NCBI GenBank assembly: GCA_016779995.1
Contig: JADHMO010000010.1
Coordinates: 1 to 57,840, forward strand
Length of the DNA: 57,840 nucleotides
Source: Flavobacteriales bacterium
Lineage (GTDB): Bacteria > Bacteroidota > Bacteroidia > Flavobacteriales > UBA7312
Reading direction: 5' to 3'
Both the position numbers and the translations under genes were made by a program. Under the pieces are notes generated by a model that did not search any database, was not told the origin of the DNA, and was given only the letters and a program-made list of their open reading frames with translations. Shown piece after piece: positions 28,327 through 35,739 of the stretch (position 1 is the stretch's first letter; each line of letters begins with the position of its first letter).

Positions 28327-30531
28327 TTAGAAGCCTAAGGACAGTCCTATTAGGAAGTTGCGTTTAGCTTGAGGGAAATACCCTGCCATATCGTAACCTC
28401 CCTCACTATTAGCTGTAACGTAAGGGTCGTCAGGTCGAGGGTCGTAGCCATCGGATTTAAAACGATAAACCCAAGCATTATTCACGTATTTTTCGTCCAA
28501 CAGGTTATTGACTTGAAGGCTAAGTCTTGCCGATTTAAACAGTTCACTTTCTATGTCCCATATTAGTCTGGCGTGATGAACCAAATAGGCGTCTAACTTA
28601 CGATCATCACTAGATGTGTTGTCTATAAATTGCTCGTCCACATATTTAGAGATGAATTGCACCTCTATGTTGTCTTTAAATTGGTAGTCCAGCTGACTAG
28701 CCCATATCATATCTGGTGAAAAGGCTATGGTTGTATTGGAGTAGCTTTTACTTTCTTGCCCCCAAGTGTCCCAATTGTCCACGTATTCGGTATAGTGTGC
28801 GATGGTGTTTTCGCTAAAAGTAGCATTAGCAGACCAAGACCATTTCGGATTTATTTTTATACCAGCTTCTAATTCTATACCTTTTCTTTCGCTGTAGTCC
28901 ACATTTTCTCTGGTATATTCTCCCACATCATTAATTTTACCTGTTAATATCAATTGATTTTCATAAATCATGTAATAAGCGGTTGCCGAGAAGGCAAAAT
29001 TAGAACCTTCCATTTTATAGCCCACTTCGGTATCGTACAAGGTTTCGTGAAGTGGTCTGGAGTTAGGCGATGACTCGACAAAATCCGAGCGATTTGGTTC
29101 TCTATTGGCAATGGCAAAAGAGGCAAAGGCAGAGCTTTTATTATCAATTTGATAGTAGGCTCCAAACTTGGGGTTAAAAAACTCAAAATTGACCGTATCG
29201 TTGCGTTCTGCTCCATTTTCGTCTTTACCTAAAAAAGAGTAGTCAATTTGTCGGTGTTGCAAATCGGCATAAACGGTTACATCATCGCTGTATTGGTAAT
29301 GACCTTTAGCATAAAGGTTAAAGTCTGTTTTTATACCATCGTTATCGTAATAGATGTGGTCAATTTGGCTGTTGCTGGCGTATTCTGCCCAACGCACTAC
29401 ACCATAATGCCTACCTTCGTAAGTATTCCAACCACCACCTATAGTATAGTCTAATTTGTCTTTTCTATTGTTGTAAGAAAATACAGCCCCATAAAAATCA
29501 TTGTCTAGCCATTTTCTTCTAATGAGGTCGGTTTCAGTAAGGGTATCTTTACCAACAATGACATTATTTAAACCATAATCGGCAAAGTCTTGCCCATTCT
29601 TATATTGTTCGTAATAACCTTCACCGTGAGTGAAGTGTAAGCCTAAATTGAACGTTCCACTATTTGCTAATTGCTTGTTGTAGTGCAGCATATAGTGGTC
29701 TTGCCAATAGTTATCGGTTTCATTGTCATAGGTGTAAGAGTTATAGGTTCTCAAGCTATCGTTATCTAAATAGGATAGAGGCACACCATTCCAAGCCTGA
29801 TAGGTTTTTTCTTTTCCAGAAATTACGCTCAATTTTAGCACCTCATCAGTACCGTAGTAAGCTCCAGATAGGTACAGAGATTTTAAATCAGATGTGGCTC
29901 GGTCGATGTAGCCGTCAGAGCTGATTCTTGACAACCTGCCATCGAGAGTAAATTTATCGGCAAGTAGTCCTGTGCCAAACTCCACATTATTTTTGAGAGT
30001 ACTGTATGAGCCTATGGTATTGCTAGTCGTGGCATAGGGTTTAGCTCTTAGCGATTGGGTTTTTAGATTGATACTAGCCCCAAATGCTCCAGCACCATTA
30101 GTAGAAGTTCCTACGCCCCTTTGTATTTGTATATCTTCTACCGATGAGGTAAAGTCAGGCATATTGACCCACCATACCCCTTGCGACTCAGGGTCATTGA
30201 GAGGAATACCATCAATGGTTACATTGATACGTGTAGGGTCACTACCACGAACCCTAAAACCCGTGTAGCCGATACCTGCTCCAGCATCGGAAGTGGTAAC
30301 TACCGATGGGGTTAGCGACAACATATAAGGAATATCTTGTCCTAGGTTTTGCTCGTCCAACTGTTGGGCACCGATGTTGCTGTAGGACATGGGTGTTTGT
30401 GGTGTGGCTCTGAGTGCATTGATGTGGACTTCTTGCAAGTCCGGATACACAATTAGTGTATCTTTCTGTTGGGCATTTAACCCTAAGCTAATGGCTAAAA
30501 AGCCCCAGCTTAAAAACGATTTGATTGTCAT
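28327..30531 (-). CDS. TonB-dependent receptor under TPP riboswitch control (thiamine-type uptake)
   Basis: The 734-residue outer membrane receptor has a signal peptide ending LGLNAQ, a plug domain (about 35-160, with GFRVRGSDPTRINVTIDGIPLNDPESQGVWW and VQRGVGTSTNG) and a 22-strand-type barrel ending in an aromatic C-terminus (FLIGLSLGF). Its leader carries a TPP riboswitch, so the substrate is most likely thiamine, its phosphate or a pyrimidine precursor. No PnuT-type inner membrane permease, the usual partner in Bacteroidota thiamine operons, is found next to it in this window. A terminator at 28278-28310 lies downstream. Confidence 0.92.
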   Translation of the reverse strand: MTIKSFLSWGFLAISLGLNAQQKDTLIVYPDLQEVHINALRATPQTPMSYSNIGAQQLDEQNLGQDIPYMLSLTPSVVTTSDAGAGIGYTGFRVRGSDPTRINVTIDGIPLNDPESQGVWWVNMPDFTSSVEDIQIQRGVGTSTNGAGAFGASINLKTQSLRAKPYATTSNTIGSYSTLKNNVEFGTGLLADKFTLDGRLSRISSDGYIDRATSDLKSLYLSGAYYGTDEVLKLSVISGKEKTYQAWNGVPLSYLDNDSLRTYNSYTYDNETDNYWQDHYMLHYNKQLANSGTFNLGLHFTHGEGYYEQYKNGQDFADYGLNNVIVGKDTLTETDLIRRKWLDNDFYGAVFSYNNRKDKLDYTIGGGWNTYEGRHYGVVRWAEYASNSQIDHIYYDNDGIKTDFNLYAKGHYQYSDDVTVYADLQHRQIDYSFLGKDENGAERNDTVNFEFFNPKFGAYYQIDNKSSAFASFAIANREPNRSDFVESSPNSRPLHETLYDTEVGYKMEGSNFAFSATAYYMIYENQLILTGKINDVGEYTRENVDYSERKGIELEAGIKINPKWSWSANATFSENTIAHYTEYVDNWDTWGQESKSYSNTTIAFSPDMIWASQLDYQFKDNIEVQFISKYVDEQFIDNTSSDDRKLDAYLVHHARLIWDIESELFKSARLSLQVNNLLDEKYVNNAWVYRFKSDGYDPRPDDPYVTANSEGGYDMAGYFPQAKRNFLIGLSLGF

Positions 30532-30555
30532 TGTTTTGATAAATTTCGTTAAACA

Positions 30556-30582
30556 CTACCACTGGCACGGAGTTGCTGGTGG
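30556..30582 (-). promoter_or_regulatory. Possible expression-platform hairpin of the TPP switch
   Basis: On the minus strand CCACCAGC and GCCAGTGG flank a loop and form an imperfect stem between the aptamer and the receptor start codon. It might sequester or release the start region, but I see no T-run that would make it a terminator. Confidence 0.3.
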
Positions 30583-30596
30583 ATAATTATGTAAAA

Positions 30597-30670
30597 CTCC
30601 CTTCCCTTCCAAGAATTACCTTGGCAGGTTCGATGGGTATAATCTCAGCCTGTGAAGGCACCCCGTAAAG
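30597..30670 (-). ncRNA. TPP (thi-box) riboswitch
   Basis: On the minus strand the aptamer contains the conserved ACGGGGTGCC, the GGCTGAGA T-ATACCC core, GAACCTG and the closing GGAAGGGAA, with the variable stem CCAAGG...CTTGG between the last two. This is the standard thi-box order. It begins 7 nt after an exact -7 promoter element. High TPP should turn the downstream TonB receptor off. Confidence 0.95.
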
Positions 30671-30676
30671 ACGGCA

Positions 30677-30684
30677 CAAATTTA
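30677..30684 (-). promoter_or_regulatory. Promoter -7 element for the TPP riboswitch and TonB receptor
   Basis: On the minus strand this reads TAAATTTG, an exact -7 match just upstream of the aptamer. Confidence 0.65.
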
Positions 30685-30731
30685 GTTTTTAAATTATTTT
30701 TTTGCTAATTTTAAGGCAAAATCTTAATGCT

Positions 30732-31460
30732 ATGAAAACACGAATTTACACCCCTATTGCCCCAATAGTTATAGTTGGGGGACAGATTAGCCGAGTCAAT
30801 CCAGTTTTTTTACTCATAATATTTCTACTCTTTTTTTCTTCTTGCAAGAAAGACCCTATCCCTGATACCTCTGGCGACCAATACCTGTATTGTTATATAG
30901 ACGATGAGTTGTTCGAAGCCGATTTTAGCTACCAACCAAGTAGTGGTAAAGGAGGGGGTGGTTATATATCTGGTATAGGCTTTCGTAACATTAGGGACAA
31001 AGATACCATAGCGGGTTTGGAAGAATGGGAACACCCTTACCAAACTTTGGAAATTGATGTTGCTTCTGTTTATCCTTATGAAGTGGGGGGTGGGCTGTAC
31101 ATACAGCTCAAAGACGTCTATAATCACACCGACTTTCAAATGGTACAGGGCTATTGTCAGCCCCGACCCTATCCCATTCAATACGCCGAACTGGATACCA
31201 ATTTTGCTTTTTACGACGTGTCAGGAGATTATAAAAACACCTGTTTTTATTTTTGCACTAGTAATATTTATAGCGGTTGGGTGCGTCTTACTAAGCTGAT
31301 TAATACCAAAGAATTAGTACACATAGAGGGTGAATTTGAACTCACCTTGCATTTTAGTCAAGTTAGAGGTTCTGGAGCTCCTTTTGCTAATCCCCCTCAA
31401 AGCGTAACACTCACTGGCGGTCGATTTTACAAAAAATATATAAAACCCATTAATTTTTAA
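30732..31460 (+). CDS. Predicted lipoprotein, first copy of a tandem duplication
   Basis: This 242-residue product has an unusual 38-residue N-terminus (MKTRIYTPIAPIVIVGGQISRV...) ahead of the hydrophobic stretch and lipobox LLFFSSC. The rest is a beta-rich domain shared by Bacteroidota lipoproteins with the pattern YCYIDDELFEADF near its N-terminus and VTLTGGRFYKK at the C-terminus. Nearly all of it is duplicated in the next gene, 679 bp downstream. The frame extends to a TTG at 30702, but the ATG at 30732 starts the more usual MKT. The function is unknown. Confidence 0.8.
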   Translation: MKTRIYTPIAPIVIVGGQISRVNPVFLLIIFLLFFSSCKKDPIPDTSGDQYLYCYIDDELFEADFSYQPSSGKGGGGYISGIGFRNIRDKDTIAGLEEWEHPYQTLEIDVASVYPYEVGGGLYIQLKDVYNHTDFQMVQGYCQPRPYPIQYAELDTNFAFYDVSGDYKNTCFYFCTSNIYSGWVRLTKLINTKELVHIEGEFELTLHFSQVRGSGAPFANPPQSVTLTGGRFYKKYIKPINF

Positions 31461-31464
31461 AACT

Positions 31465-32127
31465 ATGAAAACAGTATTTACATTAGCATTTTTATGTTTT
31501 TTTGCTTTCTTTTTTTCTTCTTGCAAGAAAGACCCTATCCCTGATACCTCTGGCGACCAATACCTGTATTGTTATATAGACGATGAGTTGTTTGAAGCCG
31601 ATTTTAGTTACCACCCCAGTAGTGGTAAAGGAGGGGGTGGTTATATATCTGGTATAGGCTTTCGTAACATTAGGGACAAAGATACCATAGCGGGTTTGGA
31701 AGAATGGGAACACCCTTACCAAACTTTGGAAATTGATGTTGGTTCTGTTTATCCTTATGAAGTGGGGGGCGGGTTGTACATACAGCTCAAAGACGTCTAT
31801 AACCACACCGACTTTGAGATGGTGCAGGGCTATTGCCAACACAGACCCTATCCCATTCAATACGCCGAACTGGACACTAATTTTGCTTTTTACTATGCAT
31901 CAATCAATAATGGAGTTCGTTCCTTTTGCTCAAGGGATGATTATAGTGGTTGGGTGCGTCTTACTAAGCTGATTAATACCAAAGAGCTGGTACACATAGA
32001 GGGTGAATTTGAACTCACCTTGCATTACAGCGAAACGATTTCTCAAAATTTTGGTGGTAATCCCCCTCAAAGCGTAACACTCACCGGCGGTCGATTTTAC
32101 AAAAAAGTATATAAAACCCATTCATGA
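31465..32127 (+). CDS. Predicted lipoprotein, second copy of a tandem duplication
   Basis: The 220-residue protein begins with a normal lipoprotein signal (MKTVFTLAFLCFFAFFFSSC). From KKDPIPDTSGDQ onward it is nearly identical to the preceding gene, except in two blocks: after NFAFY (DVSGDYKNTCF against YASINNGVRSF) and before PPQSVTLTGG. It starts 4 nt after the stop of copy one, so the pair is co-transcribed. Copy one looks like a derivative with a replaced leader. The function is unknown. Confidence 0.85.
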   Translation: MKTVFTLAFLCFFAFFFSSCKKDPIPDTSGDQYLYCYIDDELFEADFSYHPSSGKGGGGYISGIGFRNIRDKDTIAGLEEWEHPYQTLEIDVGSVYPYEVGGGLYIQLKDVYNHTDFEMVQGYCQHRPYPIQYAELDTNFAFYYASINNGVRSFCSRDDYSGWVRLTKLINTKELVHIEGEFELTLHYSETISQNFGGNPPQSVTLTGGRFYKKVYKTHS

Positions 32128-32187
32128 AAATAGGAGTTAACACTCTTTTTTAGTGATACACTTTACCTTTCCTTCAACAAAAATCGT

Positions 32188-32712
32188 TTAAACTAGATTT
32201 TCAGTTTGTTTCAAAAAATATCGTTTAGTTATATCAATAGCCACTTGAGTTCTGTTTTTTCCAGATACTAAAGCGAATGGCTTGTTGAGGGCTTTCAATT
32301 CCTTTTTATAGATGGCTAACAATTCCTGTCTGTGATTGGGGTGTTCTCGCATGCCATCGTTTTGCCAAGGGAGGTCAATATCACATAACAGATAGTAATC
32401 GTAATGTCTTTCTTGTATTTGTTCTAAAATCCAAGGGTGGCAGTTATCGTATTTAAATTCACTCCATACCTTGCAGACGATGAGGTCGGTATCCAAGAAA
32501 AGATAGGGGCTATTTTGGGGTATAGCATCTTCTATCTCAATTTGTTTTTTAGCAATTTGTAGTATGTCTTTTGGAGTGTATGGGGCGGATAGTTGAGCAA
32601 TATACTCTCTTGCGTACTCTTGACGATACGGACAATTAAAGTGTTGAGCCAAGGCTTTGGTAAGTGTGCTTTTGCCAGTACACTCAGGGCCTATAACCAC
32701 TACTTTTTTCAT
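32188..32712 (-). CDS. NadR-like P-loop kinase (ribosylnicotinamide kinase-type)
   Basis: This 174-residue kinase has the Walker A GPECTGKST at residues 8-16, then YREEYAREYI-like residues QEYAREYIAQL, the Walker B-like LFLDTDLIVCKVW and a lid helix segment LLCDIDLPWQNDGMREHPN. This is the kinase domain of NadR (AAA_28), without its adenylyltransferase domain. In NadR it phosphorylates nicotinamide riboside. In this place, next to a DUF77 gene and close to a TPP-controlled receptor, a thiamine kinase role is possible but inferred. It begins 2 nt after the end of the DUF77 gene. Confidence 0.88.
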   Translation of the reverse strand: MKKVVVIGPECTGKSTLTKALAQHFNCPYRQEYAREYIAQLSAPYTPKDILQIAKKQIEIEDAIPQNSPYLFLDTDLIVCKVWSEFKYDNCHPWILEQIQERHYDYYLLCDIDLPWQNDGMREHPNHRQELLAIYKKELKALNKPFALVSGKNRTQVAIDITKRYFLKQTENLV

Positions 32713-32714
32713 AT

Positions 32715-32975
32715 TTATATGCTGGGTTTTTCTTGCAAATGGGCGTTGACAACTTTCATATTAAATACCACCTTTTGCTCGAGTAAAAAACTATTTTTCA
32801 TTTCTTTTTGTATGGCTGTCATGACGTTGTCGTAATCGCCAAATACCTGTGTACTCATACCGTTAGTTTCTAAAGAAATGAAAGGGTGTCTTTTGAGGCG
32901 TTTAATAAAAAATGTAATGGGTTCGATGTAATTGACATCAAGGGGGTACATGCTAATTTCTACTGAGCATTTCAT
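32715..32975 (-). CDS. Thiamine-binding (DUF77/YkoF-like) small protein
   Basis: The 86-residue protein has the ferredoxin-like pattern of the MTH1187/YkoF family: VEISMYPLDVNYIEPITFFIKRL at the start, LETNGMSTQVFGDYDNVMTAI in the middle and KVVFNMKVVN at the end. Members bind thiamine or its pyrimidine precursor. The start codon at 32975 lies 23 nt inside the 3' end of the GGGP synthase gene, so translation is probably coupled. The next gene on the strand is the NadR-like kinase. Confidence 0.85.
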   Translation of the reverse strand: MKCSVEISMYPLDVNYIEPITFFIKRLKRHPFISLETNGMSTQVFGDYDNVMTAIQKEMKNSFLLEQKVVFNMKVVNAHLQEKPSI

Positions 32976-33726
32976 TGTTTTTCATGGTGTTGTAATGTTG
33001 GATAGATTGGGCAATTTCTTCCAATAAATTAGGGTTTTTTTCTATACTATTTCCTACGACTACGATGTCAGCACCAGCTTTACAATTGGCTATGGCTTTT
33101 TCTCCACTACAAATACCGCCACCAATGATTAGGGGAGCATCAATGGCTTGGCTAACCATATTTATCATGGATTCTGAAATAGGATTGGTAGCACCACTAC
33201 CACCGTCCATAAAAATAAGTTTGAGACCTAGCATTTCTCCTGCCATAGCAGTACACATAGCTACATCGTTTTTATCGTGAGGGATAGGTGTGGTATTACT
33301 CATATAAGAAACGGTGGTTGGCTTACCACTGTCTATAAGTATATAGCCAGTAGATAATACTTCTAAGTTAGAGTGTTTGAGCAAAGGGGCAGAAATGACT
33401 TGATTGCCAATAAGCATATCAGGATTTCTTCCAGAAATAAGTGATAAGAATAAAATGCCGTCAGCATCTTTATTGACTTGCATAGAATTTCCTGGAAAAA
33501 TAACTACTGGAATAGAACAATTGGACTTAATAGTTGAAATGCAAGTTGCAAAATTACCATTTGTCAATAAGCTACCGCCTACAAAAATTAAGTCCACTTT
33601 GGCGGCAACAGCTCTTTCCACAACTTGTACTAACTCATTTGTACTTTGTTTGTCGGGGTCTATTAAAACGGCAAAAAGTTTCTTCCCTTTTTGTTTATTT
33701 GATGTTATGAAATTGTAAATATTCAT
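32953..33726 (-). CDS. Geranylgeranylglyceryl phosphate synthase family protein
   Basis: This 257-residue TIM-barrel prenyltransferase resembles archaeal GGGP synthase and Bacteroidota group II members. The key motifs are FAVLIDPDK, LIFVGGSLLT, PVVIFPGNS, TGYILIDSG, FMDGGSGATNPI and the phosphate-binding IIGGGICSGEKA...GADIVVVGNSIEKN. In bacteria the enzyme makes ether-linked prenylglyceryl phosphate. The -7 element TACATTTG at 33732-33739 leaves only 5 nt before the ATG. Its end overlaps the start of the DUF77 gene by 23 nt. Confidence 0.92.
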   Translation of the reverse strand: MNIYNFITSNKQKGKKLFAVLIDPDKQSTNELVQVVERAVAAKVDLIFVGGSLLTNGNFATCISTIKSNCSIPVVIFPGNSMQVNKDADGILFLSLISGRNPDMLIGNQVISAPLLKHSNLEVLSTGYILIDSGKPTTVSYMSNTTPIPHDKNDVAMCTAMAGEMLGLKLIFMDGGSGATNPISESMINMVSQAIDAPLIIGGGICSGEKAIANCKAGADIVVVGNSIEKNPNLLEEIAQSIQHYNTMKNNEMLSRN

Positions 33727-33731
33727 TAATG

Positions 33732-33739
33732 CAAATGTA
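33732..33739 (-). promoter_or_regulatory. Promoter -7 element for the GGGP synthase gene
   Basis: On the minus strand this reads TACATTTG, an exact match 5 nt upstream of the ATG, which predicts a leaderless mRNA for a cluster of three genes. Confidence 0.7.
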
Positions 33740-33740
33740 A

Positions 33741-34304
33741 CTAATCAAAATAATACACTAGCCAATGTTCTTTAAATTTTTCGTAATTTAAGTTGTATTG
33801 TTTGTCTAATAAGGAGCATTCCAGTTGGTTTTTTGATATGTTATGAATTCTTAAATCTTCATTAAAAATCAGCTTTCCCTTTTGGTGTATTTTAAATAAG
33901 CACTCTTTAGCACACCACATTAAGGTTGCCATTTTATCGTCTTTAGCTAGATTGAGTTCCTCTTGACTGAGAAATTTATGTCTGATACCAAAGGCTTTAG
34001 GGCTAATAGGCTCAAGGTCTATGGCAGCAAGTTTATTTGCACTAATGAATGCCAACAATTCTTTAGAGTGAGACAAAGAAACGGCTTTGCCATTAGATAG
34101 GTTTGGCGCGCCATAGCTATTGTATGATAAATGGCTTTTGGGATAGAGGTGTTGAATTAAAAATTCTTTGGCTTCAATTTCTTTCTCACGCTTTGTTTTT
34201 TGAAGGTATTCAGCCCTTGAAAGATGCCTTAAGCACAAGGTCTCAATGGATTCTATAACAAGCTGAAATTGAGACGTTTTTTTATAAAGTGAAAAATCTA
34301 TCAT
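33741..34304 (-). CDS. 4'-phosphopantetheinyl transferase superfamily protein
   Basis: The 187-residue Sfp/AcpS-superfamily protein has the typical motifs GAPNL, VSLSHSKELLAFI, AIDLEPIS with the metal Asp, KFLSQEEL, and WCAKECLFK with the second metal-binding Glu and the Lys. It attaches phosphopantetheine to acyl or peptidyl carrier proteins. The open frame extends 7 codons upstream to a TTG, but the ATG at 34304 is chosen, since MIDFSLY is a normal start. It is divergent from ahcY and followed by the GGGP synthase gene. Confidence 0.9.
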   Translation of the reverse strand: MIDFSLYKKTSQFQLVIESIETLCLRHLSRAEYLQKTKREKEIEAKEFLIQHLYPKSHLSYNSYGAPNLSNGKAVSLSHSKELLAFISANKLAAIDLEPISPKAFGIRHKFLSQEELNLAKDDKMATLMWCAKECLFKIHQKGKLIFNEDLRIHNISKNQLECSLLDKQYNLNYEKFKEHWLVYYFD

Positions 34305-34342
34305 TGAACGAGCAATATAAGTCAAATGAGGAGTTAATTTTG

Positions 34343-34350
34343 TATTTTTG
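34343..34350 (+). promoter_or_regulatory. Promoter -7 element for ahcY
   Basis: TATTTTTG, an exact -7 match, lies 18 nt before the ahcY ATG. No SAH riboswitch was recognised in the short leader. Confidence 0.6.
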
Positions 34351-34368
34351 TACCCTAAAATTTAACAA

Positions 34369-35682
34369 ATGGAATCTAAAGTGGAAAAATTAGCTTATAA
34401 AGTGAAAGACATTGCCCTAGCAGAATGGGGTAGAAAAGAAATTAAATTGGCAGAAGCAGAGATGCCCGGCCTAATGTCCTTGAGAGAAGAATTTGGTCAA
34501 GAAAAACCTCTTAAAGGCGCACGTATTGCAGGTTGTTTGCATATGACTATTCAAACGGCTGTACTAATAGAAACACTCATTGAGCTCGGTGCTGAAGTGA
34601 GTTGGTCTTCATGTAATATTTTTTCCACTCAAGATCATGCTGCATCAGCTATTGCAGCTGCCAACATTCCAGTGTATGCTTGGAAAGGCATGAACGAAGA
34701 AGAATTTGACTGGTGTATAGAGCAAACATTATTTGCTTTTGAAGGCGGTAAGCCCCTAAATATGATTCTTGATGATGGTGGTGACCTCACAAATATGGTG
34801 TTTGATAGATATCCTGAATTAGCTGAAGGCATTAATGGTCTTTCTGAAGAAACAACAACAGGAGTGTTGAGGTTATTTGATAGAGAAAGAAACGGTACTT
34901 TATATACCCCAGCTATAAATATCAACGATTCAGTAACAAAGTCTAAGTTTGACAATAAATATGGTTGTAGAGAATCCTTAGTGGATGGAATCCGTAGGGC
35001 TACTGATGTAATGATAGCAGGAAAGGTAGCAGTTGTAGCTGGTTTTGGAGATGTTGGTAAAGGCTCTGCTGAATCTTTGAGAGGAGCAGGAGCAAGAGTA
35101 ATCGTAGCAGAAATTGACCCTATATGTGCTCTACAAGCCGCTATGGAAGGTTTTGAAGTAAAGAAAATGATGGATGCTGTGCCAGAAGCTGATATTATTG
35201 TTACTGCAACAGGCAACAAAGATATTGTTAGAGGTGAGCATTTTGAAATTATGAAAGATAAAGCCATCGTCTGTAACATTGGTCACTTCGACAATGAGAT
35301 AGATGTTGCTTGGTTAAATGATAACTGGGGAGAGACTAAAGATACCATCAAGCCTCAAGTTGATAAATATACTGTTGGCAATCACGATATTATTTTGTTG
35401 GCAGAAGGTCGTTTAATCAATCTTGGTTGTGCTACTGGTCATCCATCTTTTGTGATGTCTGCTTCTTTCACCAATCAAGTGATTGCTCAAATGGAGTTGT
35501 GGAATCACATCGATAAGTATGAAAAGAAAGTCTACACACTACCTAAACACCTTGACGAAAAGGTAGCTCGTCTGCACTTGGCTAAGATTGGCGTAGAATT
35601 AGATGAGCTAAGTAATGAACAAGCAAAATATATTGGTGTGCCTGTTGCTGGTCCTTACAAACCAGACTATTACAGGTACTAA
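34369..35682 (+). CDS. ahcY: Adenosylhomocysteinase AhcY
   Basis: AhcY hydrolyses S-adenosylhomocysteine to adenosine and homocysteine, closing the SAM cycle. The 437-residue protein shows [16 protein letters not shown]-like residues ([15 protein letters not shown]), NLDDGGDLT-like ILDDGGDLT, the NAD-binding [25 protein letters not shown] and the C-terminal PDYYRY with the conserved Lys. Its length matches the bacterial enzyme. It works together with MetK and MetH in this window, although it lies 25 kb away from them. Confidence 0.98.
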   Translation: MESKVEKLAYKVKDIALAEWGRKEIKLAEAEMPGLMSLREEFGQEKPLKGARIAGCLHMTIQTAVLIETLIELGAEVSWSSCNIFSTQDHAASAIAAANIPVYAWKGMNEEEFDWCIEQTLFAFEGGKPLNMILDDGGDLTNMVFDRYPELAEGINGLSEETTTGVLRLFDRERNGTLYTPAININDSVTKSKFDNKYGCRESLVDGIRRATDVMIAGKVAVVAGFGDVGKGSAESLRGAGARVIVAEIDPICALQAAMEGFEVKKMMDAVPEADIIVTATGNKDIVRGEHFEIMKDKAIVCNIGHFDNEIDVAWLNDNWGETKDTIKPQVDKYTVGNHDIILLAEGRLINLGCATGHPSFVMSASFTNQVIAQMELWNHIDKYEKKVYTLPKHLDEKVARLHLAKIGVELDELSNEQAKYIGVPVAGPYKPDYYRY

Positions 35683-35701
35683 ACTTGTAAATTCAAAAAA
35701 T

Positions 35702-35739
35702 ATATCATAATCTTGTTAAACCTAACAAGATTATGATAT
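35702..35739. repeat. Perfect 17-bp inverted repeat over a start codon
   Basis: ATATCATAATCTTGTTA (35702-35718) is perfectly complementary to 35723-35739 with a 4-nt loop. The second arm ends in the first two bases of the ATG at 35738 of the T9SS protein gene. There is no T-run, so it is a poor intrinsic terminator for ahcY. It may mask the start codon or mark a processing site. Confidence 0.85.

Noticed and set aside
28327-30531. TonB receptor read as a cobalamin or siderophore receptor
   Set aside because: The leader aptamer has the thi-box core, with none of the B12-box signature, so thiamine-type uptake fits better.
32953-33726. GGGP synthase as a gene acquired from archaea
   Set aside because: Group II GGGP synthases are established in Bacteroidota, and this gene has ordinary base use and a typical Bacteroidota promoter.
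34635-35279. 214-codon minus-strand frame inside ahcY
   Set aside because: It is entirely antisense to a well-conserved enzyme and its product has no recognisable motif.
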